A stretch of 64,000 nucleotides of DNA from Actinopolyspora saharensis. Its GTDB lineage: Bacteria; Actinomycetota; Actinomycetes; Mycobacteriales; Pseudonocardiaceae. A program made the position numbers and the translations under genes. The stretch covers positions 2,232,001 to 2,296,000 of the forward strand of contig NZ_FNKO01000002.1 of the NCBI RefSeq assembly GCF_900100925.1, read 5' to 3'. Below the pieces are notes generated by a model. It saw only the letters and a program-made list of their open reading frames with translations. It searched no databases and was not told the origin of the DNA. Every line of letters starts with the position of its first letter. The first letter of the stretch is position 1. Shown piece by piece: positions 1 to 10,194 of the stretch.

Positions 1-1690
<1,690 letters not shown>

Positions 1691-1729
1691 GGTGGTCTCC
1701 TTGGCTCGTCGCCTGCTGTCCGGGCGCCG

Positions 1730-2149
1730 TCAGCTGATGCTCGGGTCGAAGGTGAACAGCACGTACGTCCCCAACACCACGGTCAGCACGATCGAGCAGT
1801 ACAGCAGCATCTTCAGCCAGAAGCGGGTATGGTCAGAACGCGAGTAGTCGTTAATGACCGTACGCAGTCCGTTTCCGCCGTGCAGACCAGCCAACCACAG
1901 CATCAGCAGGTCCCAGACCTGCCAGAACGGGGAGGCCCAGCGGCCTGCCACGAAGGCGAAGTCGATGCGGTGCACCCCACCCTCCAGGAACAGCATGATC
2001 AGCATGTGTCCGAGGACGAGGAACAGCAGCACGACACCGGACAACCGCATGAAGATCCAGCTGTAGAGCTCGAAGTTGCTGCGGCGGGCGGCCGGACGTG
2101 CCGAGGAACGCGGCTTGTCGACGGAAAGTGGTGCTTCTGTGGTGGTCAT
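1730..2149 (-). CDS. sdhD: Succinate dehydrogenase hydrophobic membrane anchor subunit
   Basis: This is the second membrane anchor of complex II, carrying quinone and haem b ligands together with SdhC. The 139-residue product has a short polar N-terminus (MTTTEAPLS) and three hydrophobic segments: IFMRLSGVVLLFLVLGHMLI, a central stretch around LLMLWLAGLHGGNGLR, and LLYCSIVLTVVLGTYVLF. The LGH histidine and the GLHGGNGLR stretch fit family haem and quinone contacts. The start ATG at 2149 is preferred over an in-frame start 36 nt upstream because the upstream one lies inside sdhC. Only 7 nt separate it from the sdhC stop, so coupled translation is likely. Confidence 0.92.
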   Translation of the reverse strand: MTTTEAPLSVDKPRSSARPAARRSNFELYSWIFMRLSGVVLLFLVLGHMLIMLFLEGGVHRIDFAFVAGRWASPFWQVWDLLMLWLAGLHGGNGLRTVINDYSRSDHTRFWLKMLLYCSIVLTVVLGTYVLFTFDPSIS

Positions 2150-2156
2150 GGTGGTA

Positions 2157-2591
2157 CTAGCCCCCGAACATTTCCGTGACGGCACGAGTGATCATGCTGA
2201 TGGCGGCCGGGATGATCAGCACCAGCCAGAGCACCAGAACGGTCCACAGCATCGGCCGTTGAAACCTCGGCCCCTCGGCCCAGAAGTCGACGAGCATGAC
2301 GCGGATCCCGTTGAAGGCGTGGAAGAGCACCGCTGCGAGCAGGCCGAGCTCGAACACGATCATCAGCGGGTGTTTGTAAGTGTTGATCACGGTGTCGTAC
2401 GCGTTCGGCGAGACCCGCACCAGCGCGGTGTCCAGTACGTGTACGAACAGGAAGAAGAAGGTGAGCACGCCCGTGATCCGGTGGGCGACCCACGACCACA
2501 TGCCCAGGTCGCCGCGGTAGAGGGTGCCCTTCGCGCGAGGCCTGCTCTCGCGCGGTTGCCCCTCCGCCGCGGTGGCGGTTGTGCTGGCCAT
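2157..2591 (-). CDS. sdhC: Succinate dehydrogenase cytochrome b556 subunit
   Basis: This membrane subunit of complex II is 144 residues with three predicted transmembrane helices: about residues 37-57 (HRITGVLTFFFLFVHVLD), 72-98 and 113-136. The HRITG motif and the HAFNGIR segment contain the histidines that usually serve the quinone pocket and haem b. ATG at 2591 is preceded by a TTGGAGG ribosome-binding site about 10 nt upstream. It is the first gene of the sdhCDA operon, so the operon promoter should lie between 2592 and the divergent cdd gene. Confidence 0.94.
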   Translation of the reverse strand: MASTTATAAEGQPRESRPRAKGTLYRGDLGMWSWVAHRITGVLTFFFLFVHVLDTALVRVSPNAYDTVINTYKHPLMIVFELGLLAAVLFHAFNGIRVMLVDFWAEGPRFQRPMLWTVLVLWLVLIIPAAISMITRAVTEMFGG

Positions 2592-3146
2592 GACGGAAGG
2601 CCTCCAACGTCGCTGGTGGACTCTGGATCCGTCCCGGTGGCTGTAGCGCGGATCGGCCCGTGGTCGCAGCGTCCACGCCCGTGCCGATTACCCGAACGGA
2701 CCCTTGACCCATGGGATGCTAGACCCGCGGAGTTCGCCTGTCCTACTCGCATGTGCCCGCTGTGATCGAGTAGACAGCCGAACGGGGCGGGTTGATCGAT
2801 GTAGATGCCGAAAAACGGGGGAAGCGGGCTCCGCTCCGGAATCGTCAATCCCGCCCGCGCGAGATCCGCATCACCCCCGTCGGGCCGCGCACGCGGCCAC
2901 GTCCGTGCGCAGCCCGGTTCTGGGCGGATGTTGACATATTTCACTTCCGCGGGCGACGTGGCGATCGGGCGGGCAGCGGTGCGGAACGGTTCCGGCCGCG
3001 GTGGATATCACTCGATCGAGGGCGAAGTGAGCGGATCAGCGGTGCGGACCGGCGGAGTGCGCTGCTGCGGGGCGAGCACGGGGCGTTCACTCCGGTGAGC
3101 GGCTATCTTGAGGGTGTCTCCGAGCGAACGCGGGGGTGAGGAACAC
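2592..3146. other. Divergent intergenic region between sdhC and cdd
   Basis: About 555 bases without a convincing gene; reading frames across it have the biased composition of high-GC shadow frames. It must hold promoters for sdhCDA (leftward) and cdd-deoA (rightward). A TTGACA hexamer at 2933-2938 inside an AT-rich patch is the only consensus-like -35, but I see no good -10 at standard spacing on the plus strand. Confidence 0.6.
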
Positions 3147-3539
3147 GTGGCTGACGAGGACTCGATCGATTGGCCCGCGTTGCGGGCCGCGGCGACTTTC
3201 GCGGCCGAGCACGCCTACTGCCCCTACTCCGGTCTCGCGGTGGGGGCGGCGGCGCGCTGCACGGACGGCCGGGTGATCGTCGGGTGCAACGTGGAGAACG
3301 CTTCCTACGGGCTGACGCTGTGCGCCGAGTGCACTCTGATGGGAGAGCTCCGCATGACCGGGGGCGGAAGCCTGGTCGCCGTGTCCTGCAGGGACGGGCA
3401 GGGCAACCTGATGATGCCCTGCGGCAGGTGCAGGCAGCTCCTCCACGAGCTGGGCGGGCCGGAGTGCCTGGTGGACACCCCGGACGACGTCCTGCCCATG
3501 CGGCAACTGCTGCCGCGCGCTTTCGGCATGTCCACCTGA
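3147..3539 (+). CDS. cdd: Cytidine deaminase
   Basis: Converts cytidine and deoxycytidine to uridine and deoxyuridine in pyrimidine salvage. The 130-residue length is typical of the homotetrameric class. The zinc site is visible as CAE (from LCAECTLMGEL) and PCGRC, and the substrate-binding segment GCNVENASYGL precedes it. GTG at 3147 is chosen because a GGTGAGG ribosome-binding site ends 5 nt upstream; an in-frame TTG at 3108 has no comparable site. It lies just ahead of deoA on the same strand, the same pairing and position beside sdh that I recall from mycobacteria. Confidence 0.93.
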   Translation: MADEDSIDWPALRAAATFAAEHAYCPYSGLAVGAAARCTDGRVIVGCNVENASYGLTLCAECTLMGELRMTGGGSLVAVSCRDGQGNLMMPCGRCRQLLHELGGPECLVDTPDDVLPMRQLLPRAFGMST

Positions 3540-3688
3540 GCACGGTCGTCGAACCGGTCCGCGCCGGGGTGGCGCAGCAGCTCCTGCCCCGCGACCCTCG
3601 CGTCCGGAGCCGAGATCGGGTAGTGATTGGTCCCCCGGCTCGCAGAGCCGGGGGAGAACGCCCCTGAGGAGTCCGCTGGAGCTCTCGG

Positions 3689-4990
3689 ATGCAGCACACC
3701 GCCCACACCGCCGTCGAGATCATTCGCGCCAAGCGCGACGGACACAGGCTCTCCGCGGAGCGGATCTCCTGGGTGCTCGATGCCTACACCAGGGGCGAGG
3801 TGGCCGAGGAGCAGATGTCGGCCCTGGCCATGGCGATCCTGCTCCAGGGGATGGACGAGCGGGAGACGGCGGACTGGACGAGGGCGATGGTCGACTCGGG
3901 CGAGGTCGTGGACCTCGCGGGGCTGGAGCGCCCGACGGTGGACAAGCACTCGACGGGAGGGGTCGGCGACAAGATCACCCTGGTGCTGACCCCGCTGGTG
4001 GCCGCGTGCGGAGCGGCCGTGCCCCAGCTGTCCGGGCGCGGACTCGGCCACACCGGAGGAACGCTCGACAAGCTGGAGTCCCTGCCGGGCTGGCGCGCCC
4101 GGCTGTCCGCCGCGGAGCTGCGCCGCAACCTCGAGGAGGTGGGGGCCGTCATCTGCGCGGCCGACGAGCGCATCGCACCGGCCGACCGCAAGCTGTACGC
4201 GCTGCGGGACGTCACCGGGACCGTGGAGTCGATCCCGCTGATCGCGAGTTCGATAATGAGCAAGAAGAAGGCGGAGGGCACCGACGCGCTGGTGCTCGAC
4301 GTCAAGTGCGGTTCGGGCGCCTTCGTGCAGCAGCGCGCCGAGGCCGCGCTGCTGGCCGACACCCTGATCTCGCTCGGAACCGCCACCGGCCTGCGGACCA
4401 GCGCGTTGCTGACCCCCATGTCGACCCCGCTCGGGCGGAACGTGGGCAACGCCCTCGAAGTCGCCGAGGCCGTGCGGGTGCTGCGCGGGGAGGGTCCTGC
4501 GGACGTCACCGAGCTGACGCTCGCGCTGGCTCGCGAGATGATCGACCACTGCGGCCTGAGCGGGGTGGATCCGGCCGAGGTGTTGAGCTCCGGAAGGGCG
4601 CTTTCCCGCTGGGAGGACCTGGTGCGGGCCCAGGGCGGGGATCCGGACGCGGAGCTGCCGGAAGCCGCCCACGTGCGCACGGTTCCCGCTCCCGCCACGG
4701 GGTGGCTGGCCGCGCTGGACGCCTACGCCGTGGGGGTGGCCGCTTCCCGGCTGGGGGCGGGGCGCACGCGCAAGGAGGACGAGGTGCGACACGGGGCCGG
4801 AGTGCGCTGCCTGGCCAAACCGGGTGAGCGGGTGGAGTCCGGTCAACCCCTGCTGGAGCTGCACACCGACACCCCGGAGGCCTTCGAACGCGCACTGGCA
4901 GCCCTGGAGGGGGCCTGCGAGGTCACCGACGGTCCGGTTGATCCGGAGCCGGTCGTGCTCGAACGCCGCACGGGCGGGAGTGAGACGTGA
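3689..4990 (+). CDS. deoA: Thymidine phosphorylase
   Basis: Phosphorolysis of thymidine or deoxyuridine to the base and 2-deoxyribose-1-phosphate. The 433-residue length fits the family. The phosphate-binding stretch KHSTGGVGDKITL lies near residue 86, followed by the family signature SGRGLGHTGGTLDKLES; the conserved KKKAEGTDALVLDVKCGSGAF segment (here read in two parts) follows. The C-terminal alpha/beta domain is complete. ATG at 3689 is preceded by a GCTGGAG-like site. Its product, after mutase action, feeds DeoC, encoded 9 kb away in this window. Confidence 0.95.
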   Translation: MQHTAHTAVEIIRAKRDGHRLSAERISWVLDAYTRGEVAEEQMSALAMAILLQGMDERETADWTRAMVDSGEVVDLAGLERPTVDKHSTGGVGDKITLVLTPLVAACGAAVPQLSGRGLGHTGGTLDKLESLPGWRARLSAAELRRNLEEVGAVICAADERIAPADRKLYALRDVTGTVESIPLIASSIMSKKKAEGTDALVLDVKCGSGAFVQQRAEAALLADTLISLGTATGLRTSALLTPMSTPLGRNVGNALEVAEAVRVLRGEGPADVTELTLALAREMIDHCGLSGVDPAEVLSSGRALSRWEDLVRAQGGDPDAELPEAAHVRTVPAPATGWLAALDAYAVGVAASRLGAGRTRKEDEVRHGAGVRCLAKPGERVESGQPLLELHTDTPEAFERALAALEGACEVTDGPVDPEPVVLERRTGGSET

Positions 4991-5152
4991 AACCGGCTGC
5001 GAACCGACCCACGCGTTCTCGGCCGACCGAGCTGCGGCGGGGAGGGGCGCCCCCGCTCGGACCCGCCCGCTGCTGAGTCAACCGCTCACGACTCGGCGTG
5101 AGCGGCCGCTCGACGCGCGCCTCCGACGAGGGGAGTTGTCGCATGCGGGTGA

Positions 5153-5177
5153 TCCCGCCGGAGCAGCTCCGGCGGGA
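5153..5177. terminator. Perfect hairpin between convergent deoA and the coiled-coil gene
   Basis: A 12-bp perfect inverted repeat (TCCCGCCGGAGC and GCTCCGGCGGGA) around a single base, so in practice a stem of 10-11 bp with a tiny loop. It sits in the 315-base gap between two convergent genes, as expected for a bidirectional terminator. There is no T-run, which is common in actinobacteria. The rest of 4991-5305 shows nothing recognisable. Confidence 0.55.
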
Positions 5178-5305
5178 CTCGCTCCCCACGCGATCCCTCG
5201 CAAGCGACGACCGGTGCGGCACCGGCCGACGTCGGAACCGATCCCGAGCCGACGAGGTGCTCCGCCGCGCGGTCACCCACCACGGCCCGGACGGGTAGAC
5301 CTCCC

Positions 5306-6496
5306 TCAGGCCGTGTCGGCCGTGTAGTCGTCGTCGGGGTCCTCGGTGCCGCCCTGCTTGTCCGCTTCCCGCTTGGCGCTCTTGGACCGACCGCGGCGCT
5401 GCTGACGTGGCAGCGTGGTCGGCGGGGAGACGGCGGCGTTGTTGTTGCTGGGTGCCGCTCCACCACCGAGGATCAGCTCGGCGAAGGTGGCCATGGCCTC
5501 GTCGAGCTGCCCGGCGTGCTTGCGCTCGCTCTCCTCGTTGGCATTGCGCACCAGCGAGTCCAGCGACTCCGAGTCGGGGCGTTCGGCGAGGGTGCCCTGC
5601 AGCTGCGACAGGTCGTTGCTGAGCGTGCTGCTGACGTCGCCGATCCGCTCGGTGACTCCGCTCTCCACCGAGTCGATCCGGTTGTTGACGTTCTCCTCGA
5701 CCGAGTCGATCCGACCGGAGACCTCGTTCAGGCGGCCCGCCAGTGATTCGAGCCGGTCGGCGAGCTGCTGCAACCGCTCGGTGGGGTCCACCGCGGGACG
5801 CTCGGCGAGCGAGTCCAACTTGCCGTTGATCTTCTCGGAGCTCTCGGAGATGCTCTCCCCGACACCGTTGCGGACCTCCTGGGCCGCCTCGGTCACCGAG
5901 CGCTGCAACGACTCCCTGGTGCCGTCGAGATGTTCGTGCACGCCCTCGTCGATCTCGGCGAACCGCCCGCGCAGACTGGTCTCCATCTGCTCGAGACGCT
6001 CCCGCAGCGGTTCCTGGACCGAACCGGGGACCTCGTCGAGGCGAGTGTCCTGCTTGTCCAGGTGCTGACCCAGCTCTTCGAGACGCTGGTGGACGTGCGC
6101 GAGCTTTTCCTCCAGACCGTCCATCCGGCCGGTGACGCCGTCGAAACGGCCCGCCATCCCGTCGAGTCGGCCGTCCAGCTGGGCGAACGGCTTGGAGAGC
6201 TTGTCGGCGAGTCCTTCGACCTGGGTGTTGAGCCCCGCGATCGCGTTTTCCTGGGACTCCAGTTTGGATAGTGCCTCGTCGAGTCGTTCGGCGAGCACGC
6301 TGACTTCGGTGCGATCGGGCAGCTCGGACAGCCGTTTGCGTACGGAGCCGAGGGACTCCAGCGGCGACATCCGGGCGTTGATCTCGTCGAGAGCGTCGAA
6401 GATCTGCTGCTGTTCGCTTTCGCGGATCTCCGCTGCCCGCGTCAGCATGTTCCGCATACGGTCGAACGACACCGTGTCTTGGCTGTTCTCGTTCAC
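5306..6496 (-). CDS. Long coiled-coil protein (apolipoprotein A/E-like repeats), function unknown
   Basis: The 396-residue product is almost entirely helical. From about residue 20 to 330 it shows continuous heptad-like repeats with recurring GRLD, GRFD and GRID turns, such as LDGRLDGMAGRFDGVTGRMDG (read in shorter parts). The C-terminal tail is basic (RQQRRGRSKSAKR) and then acidic (EDPDDDY). No catalytic motif, signal peptide or membrane segment is visible. GTG at 6496 (product begins VNENSQDTVSFDRM) is chosen for the GAAGGA site about 11 nt upstream; the longer upstream frame has no coherent sequence. Such proteins are often scaffolds at the cell pole or envelope, but nothing here proves that. 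Transcribed alone. Confidence 0.75.
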   Translation of the reverse strand: MNENSQDTVSFDRMRNMLTRAAEIRESEQQQIFDALDEINARMSPLESLGSVRKRLSELPDRTEVSVLAERLDEALSKLESQENAIAGLNTQVEGLADKLSKPFAQLDGRLDGMAGRFDGVTGRMDGLEEKLAHVHQRLEELGQHLDKQDTRLDEVPGSVQEPLRERLEQMETSLRGRFAEIDEGVHEHLDGTRESLQRSVTEAAQEVRNGVGESISESSEKINGKLDSLAERPAVDPTERLQQLADRLESLAGRLNEVSGRIDSVEENVNNRIDSVESGVTERIGDVSSTLSNDLSQLQGTLAERPDSESLDSLVRNANEESERKHAGQLDEAMATFAELILGGGAAPSNNNAAVSPPTTLPRQQRRGRSKSAKREADKQGGTEDPDDDYTADTA

Positions 6497-7090
6497 GGCA
6501 AAGGTCGTCCTTCGTCGAGGGGGAGGGAGAGGACTAGTGGAGCGTAGCGAGTGGGCCGCCTCTTCGGCAGACACCCCCCGGCATTTTTCACGAATGCGGT
6601 GGTCGTCGTTCCGCCTTTCGGGGGAGCGGATTGTGCCTTTTCGCTGATCAACACTGGTGCTCCCCGAAAAGTTTCCCGAACTGTCCGGACCGGACTCGTT
6701 CGACGGGAGGAGACCCGGCGAACGTCCCGGGTGCGTGGCGCGCGTGCTCCTGCCCCGAACGTGGGACTTTCGGCGGTGCCCGGTGGACCCGGGGCCCCGC
6801 GGATGTTTTCGGAAGCGAGCCACACACCGTCCACAGTACTAGCTCGCGATCACTCGCGGGGAGGGGTTCCTCCCGGTGCGTGAGCCAGATCGCGACGGTG
6901 TGAAATCGGCATCGCGGTAACGCTGCGCGGGCCGCGGCGGGAAGCGTGGACTTTTTCCCTGTTCGGGGGCTTCGTCGCTCTGCCGGTTACTCCCGGAAGG
7001 GGGATTCGCCCCCGGAGGAAGGGCTTTCGGACAAAACAGTGCGTGAATAAAAATCGGGAAACGCTTCACCCCGAAGTCCGCCGAACCCCC
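6497..7090. other. Upstream region of the coiled-coil gene
   Basis: About 600 bases with no convincing gene on either strand. It contains the promoter of the coiled-coil gene and, towards 7090, the border of an intergenic repeat copy. Short frames here lack ribosome-binding sites and recognisable domains. Confidence 0.5.
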
Positions 7091-7175
7091 GAACAGGAAC
7101 TCCCGAGGTGCCTGCCCGATGTCGGGCCTGGCCGGAGCGAGAGCCCGCGAGAGGTTCCGCCAAGCGACCACCCGG
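7091..7175 (-). repeat. Structured intergenic repeat, internally deleted copy A
   Basis: Read on the minus strand it starts about 24 nt after the stop of the 7199-8449 gene. It carries the family 5' part (GGTGGTCGCTTGGCGGAACC, CTCTCGCGGG, GCTCTCGC, GGCCCGACATCGGG) and then jumps to the family tail CGGGAGTTCCTG. The GTAG-N4-CTAC apical hairpin and all 3' stem arms are missing, so the copy looks like an internal deletion. Confidence 0.8.
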
Positions 7176-7198
7176 GACAACCGAGGGGCGGAACTCGC

Positions 7199-8449
7199 TC
7201 AGTGGACGCGCAACCGGGCTTCGAACCCCTCCACGAGCTCGCGCCACTTGGCGACCTCGTCGTCGAACGGCGGCGTGGGAGGCAGTCGGTTCGGGTCCGG
7301 GCGCAGCACGAAGGAGACCATCCAGCCGAGGCGTTCCGAGGGGTGCAGTGCCGCGTCCACGCTCTCGTCCCCGGCCCAGACCGCGGCGTCGTAGAGCAGC
7401 TCCTCCGCCAGGTCGAGCTGGGTCGGATCCACCTCGGAAGGCCCCTCGGCGAGATCGTTGTCCAGCCCGTCCAGGAGATAGGTGTTGTCCTGCTCGACCT
7501 CCACCTCCAGCTCCCCCGCGGTGGCCTTGCTCTTGATCCGGTGCCAGGTGGCCACGCGCGCGAGGTCGGAGTTGTCGACCTTGTCCTCCGCCAGGTAGCG
7601 CGCCAGCGCCCGCGGTGAGGTGCACACGTCGATGCTTCCGTCCGAGCCCAGAAAGACCGGTTCGTCGTCGAGGTAGCAGCGCAGCGAGTAGTACTCCGAG
7701 CCACCGGTGATGATCCGGATGGGGTCTATGCCGATCTCCCGCCAGAAACCGGGCTCCTCCTCGTCCTCTTCCTCCGGAGTGGAGCTGACCTCGTCCATCT
7801 CGGTGGCTTCGGCGGAGCTGGTGGCCGAGGCGTTCTCGTCGTCGCTCTCCAAGGCCTCGGCGAGTTCGCTCTCGGCGGTCGCCACGGCCGTGGAGTCCAC
7901 CTCGGGGGTGGTCACCACGGCGTCGATGGCGTCGAGGAGCTCGTCCCACCGTTCGGCCACGACCTGGCACAGCCGCTTCCAGCGGCGCTGCCCCTCCTTC
8001 CCGCTGAACGGGAGGGTGCCCTCGTCGAGCAGGTCGAAGCCCTCGGCGGCCTGCAGGATCTCGGTGACGGTCTCGAGCTCGCACACCTCGGCGAGCGAGC
8101 GGGCCATCTCCACGATCTCCGAGAGCTCGTTGATGGTCCAGGTGTCCGGCGGCTCGGCCACCAGCTCGGGAACCCCGACCAGGTCGTACTGGTGGTCCTC
8201 GTCCGGACTGAGGTCCACGGCGGACAGCGCGGGGACCACGTGCCACGCGGGGTGGTCGTCCAGGTCGTTGTCCGCGCCGGACCTGACGAACGCGGCGAGG
8301 TGAGCGGGGTCGGGGAACGCGTACAGATTCTCGTCGTGGCCGAGGAAGGCTTCCCACTCCTCGCCTTCCTCGCGCCATCGGGGAGCCCAGAGGGTGACCA
8401 GATCGCCCTGCGGCAGCCCGAGCTCGATCGGGACGATGTCCTGCGCCAT
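7199..8449 (-). CDS. Conserved acidic actinobacterial protein, function unknown
   Basis: A 416-residue cytoplasmic protein with no signal peptide or membrane helix. An N-terminal region (about 1-190) begins MAQDIVPIELGLPQGD and contains LVTLWAPRWREEGEEWEAFLG and NLYAFPDPAHLAAFVR as recognisable blocks. A low-complexity acidic linker (about 205-240, including EEEDEEEPG) leads to a second similar module (about 240-416) with YLDDEPVFLG and SPRALARYLAED. The two halves look like diverged repeats of one fold: both have a WAP/DDEP strand, then a display residue set, then an AxFV/ARYL helix. I recognise the type as widespread in actinobacteria but cannot assign a function. Start ATG at 8449. Monocistronic, followed by a repeat copy. 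Confidence 0.7.
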   Translation of the reverse strand: MAQDIVPIELGLPQGDLVTLWAPRWREEGEEWEAFLGHDENLYAFPDPAHLAAFVRSGADNDLDDHPAWHVVPALSAVDLSPDEDHQYDLVGVPELVAEPPDTWTINELSEIVEMARSLAEVCELETVTEILQAAEGFDLLDEGTLPFSGKEGQRRWKRLCQVVAERWDELLDAIDAVVTTPEVDSTAVATAESELAEALESDDENASATSSAEATEMDEVSSTPEEEDEEEPGFWREIGIDPIRIITGGSEYYSLRCYLDDEPVFLGSDGSIDVCTSPRALARYLAEDKVDNSDLARVATWHRIKSKATAGELEVEVEQDNTYLLDGLDNDLAEGPSEVDPTQLDLAEELLYDAAVWAGDESVDAALHPSERLGWMVSFVLRPDPNRLPPTPPFDDEVAKWRELVEGFEARLRVH

Positions 8450-8744
8450 CTTGCTACCTCCGGTCGCCGAAGCAGACGCTGCCGAAGCCTACGGGATGGG
8501 AATTGATCATCGGTACGGTGGCGTACCGTGTCGAAGCGGTCCGCACTACGCTACCTTTGCCCGTTGCCCCGCTTCGACGGTGCCACCCGTGGGAGCGTTC
8601 CCACCGGGTTCGTGGGGCTGAGGTCCCGGTCGCGGGGATTCCGGTGACGGTGCCCTCCGGCGCGGCTCCGCAGGCGCGGAGCGGAGGGTGGACCGGCAAC
8701 CGGTCACGGTTGGCGGTACCCACGCGGGGGCGGTTCGGACGATC

Positions 8745-9335
8745 ATGAATCGAATGGATGTCACCCTGCTGTGGACCAAGATCACGGTTTGGCTCGCCGA
8801 GTACGCCCCGGCGACGGCGGCCGCGCTGAAGCAGGCCGTCCCGGCGCCGGATCTGGACGCCTACGAGGACGAATTCGCGCTGAGCCTGCCCAAGCAGTTG
8901 CGTGAATGGTGGTCCTGCTGCGGCGGAGCCGAGGAGGGCACGTTGATCGACGTGCTCCCCCCGTTCTACACACCGTACAGCGTCGCGGGGGCCTGGCGGG
9001 TCTGGTCCGGTTTCCGGAGCACCTGGACGAGCAAGTGGGAACGCCCGGCCTGCGACTACTACGCGGGCTCGGCGGGCAACAGCTTCCACCCGGCCTGGCT
9101 GCCCATCGCGGGGGACGGCTTCGCCGACGAGCTGGTGATCGACCTGCGCCCCGGCCCGCTGCGGGGATGCGTGCTGGAGTGGGAGCAGGAGGTCGCCCGG
9201 GTCGGCCCACCGGTGTGGCCCGACCTCGCCACGCTGCTGGCCGATGTTCACCGCGCGCTCACCGAGGGAGCCTCGGCCGGCTACAGCCGCGCCGTGGTTA
9301 CCGAGGACGGAAGGCTCGATTGGCAAATCCGCTGA
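8745..9335 (+). CDS. SMI1/KNR4-like (SUKH superfamily) protein
   Basis: A 196-residue protein. The region LDAYEDEFALSLPKQLREWW followed by ...CGG matches the start of the SMI1/KNR4 (SUKH) fold, and the later LPIAGDGFADELVIDL plus WEQEVARVG stretches match its usual C-terminal strands. Members serve as immunity proteins against contact-dependent toxins or as general cytoplasmic adaptors. No toxin gene is adjacent here, so the role is open. ATG at 8745 is used; a second ATG at 8754 is possible. The roughly 295-base upstream gap is divergent with the acidic protein gene and must hold both promoters. Confidence 0.7.
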   Translation: MNRMDVTLLWTKITVWLAEYAPATAAALKQAVPAPDLDAYEDEFALSLPKQLREWWSCCGGAEEGTLIDVLPPFYTPYSVAGAWRVWSGFRSTWTSKWERPACDYYAGSAGNSFHPAWLPIAGDGFADELVIDLRPGPLRGCVLEWEQEVARVGPPVWPDLATLLADVHRALTEGASAGYSRAVVTEDGRLDWQIR

Positions 9336-9370
9336 TGTTTTTGGGGCCGGCGGGGTCGGCCTGCGTGCTT

Positions 9371-9520
9371 GGTCGCTTGGCGGAACCTCAGTCGGCGCCC
9401 GGCTGCGGGATCCTCGACATCGGGTAGCGACCTACACAACGTCGAGGCTGTCCTCGCGAGACCCTCGACTGAGAACCCGCGGCGGTGCCGATTGCTCAGG
9501 CTCACAGCGCTCGCGTTGGG
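9371..9520 (+). repeat. Structured intergenic repeat, copy B1
   Basis: Starts about 35 nt after the SMI1-like stop, in the same orientation. The outer stem pairs CTCAGTCG (9387-9394) with CGACTGAG (9466-9473). The central stem pairs CCTCGAC (9412-9418) with GTCGAGG (9441-9447). The apical hairpin is GTAG-CGAC-CTAC. The inner stem is mismatched (GCCCGGC against CGCGAGACC). The tail GCGGCGGTGCCGATTGCTC follows. Confidence 0.85.
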
Positions 9521-9550
9521 GTGGAGGCTTTTCGGGGACTCGCTCTGCGT

Positions 9551-9732
9551 GGCGGTGCCGGTGGTGGAACCTCAGTCGGGGTCTCGCTGCGGGATCCTCG
9601 ACATCGGGTAGCGGCCTACACAACGTCGAGGCTGTCCTCGCGAGAGCACCACGAGAGAACCCGCGGCGGTGCCGACTGCCCGGGCGCGCAGGCGCCTGCG
9701 TCGGAGGGGCTCCTTTTCTCCGGGAATTCCCG
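9551..9732 (+). repeat. Structured intergenic repeat, copy B2 (hybrid arms)
   Basis: In tandem with B1 and in the same orientation. The central stem CCTCGAC/GTCGAGG and apical GTAG-CGGC-CTAC are intact. The left outer arm is the CTCAGTC type while the right outer arm is the CGAGAG type, so they do not pair fully. This suggests recombination between repeat types. The tail holds a perfect CGCAGGC/GCCTGCG palindrome and ends near CGGGAATTCCCG. Confidence 0.85.
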
Positions 9733-9804
9733 TTCGGATTCTCGTGGCGGCCCGGTGGGGCGGGCGTGCGAAGGCGATCGGCAGTATTCGTGTCGAACTA
9801 CTAC

Positions 9805-9840
9805 TTGGCGAGACATACTATTCGATGATACTTTCTAGTC
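9805..9840 (+). promoter_or_regulatory. Promoter of the PadR gene, probably leaderless
   Basis: TTGGCG (9805-9810), an 18-nt spacer and TACTTT (9829-9834) end six bases before the GTG at 9841, so transcription should begin at or next to the start codon. The patch is AT-rich against a very GC-rich background and contains a partial palindrome (ATACTATTCGATGATACT) that could be a PadR operator. The promoter match is seen directly; leaderless initiation and autoregulation are inferred. Confidence 0.5.
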
Positions 9841-10194
9841 GTGTCGGAGAAGAAGCCAGTGGAACGGCAGACGCAGTGGCTGCGCGGTGTGCTGGATCTG
9901 GCCGTGCTCGCACTGCTGGCCGAAAGCGGGGAGGACTACGGCTACACGCTGGTCCGGCGCCTCGACGAGGCAGGACTGCCCGGAATGAAGCCGGGAACGC
10001 TGTATCCGCTGCTGAATCGCCTGGACTCGGAAGGTCTGGTGCGCAGCGAGTGGCGAGCGGGCTCGGGCGGGCCGGGCAGGAAGTTCTTCCTGCTCACCGA
10101 GCAGGGCCGTGCGGTGCTGGCCGAGCAGGGGCCGCTGTGGACCGAGTTCGCCGAGAACGCCACCGCTGTACTCGAACGGGGGATGAGCTCATGA
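9841..10194 (+). CDS. PadR-family transcriptional regulator
   Basis: A 117-residue winged helix-turn-helix protein. LRGVLDLAVLALLAE, then DYGYTLVRRLDEAGL, then GTLYPLLNRLDSEGLV give the PadR DNA-binding core, and GRKFFLLTEQGRAVLAEQ forms the wing and start of the short dimerisation helix. It belongs to the small PadR-s2 class. The start is GTG at 9841 and its stop overlaps the next ATG by 4 nt (ATGA), so the two genes are translationally coupled. PadR proteins paired with a HAAS membrane protein usually sense envelope stress or ligands and repress their own operon. Confidence 0.92.
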   Translation: MSEKKPVERQTQWLRGVLDLAVLALLAESGEDYGYTLVRRLDEAGLPGMKPGTLYPLLNRLDSEGLVRSEWRAGSGGPGRKFFLLTEQGRAVLAEQGPLWTEFAENATAVLERGMSS

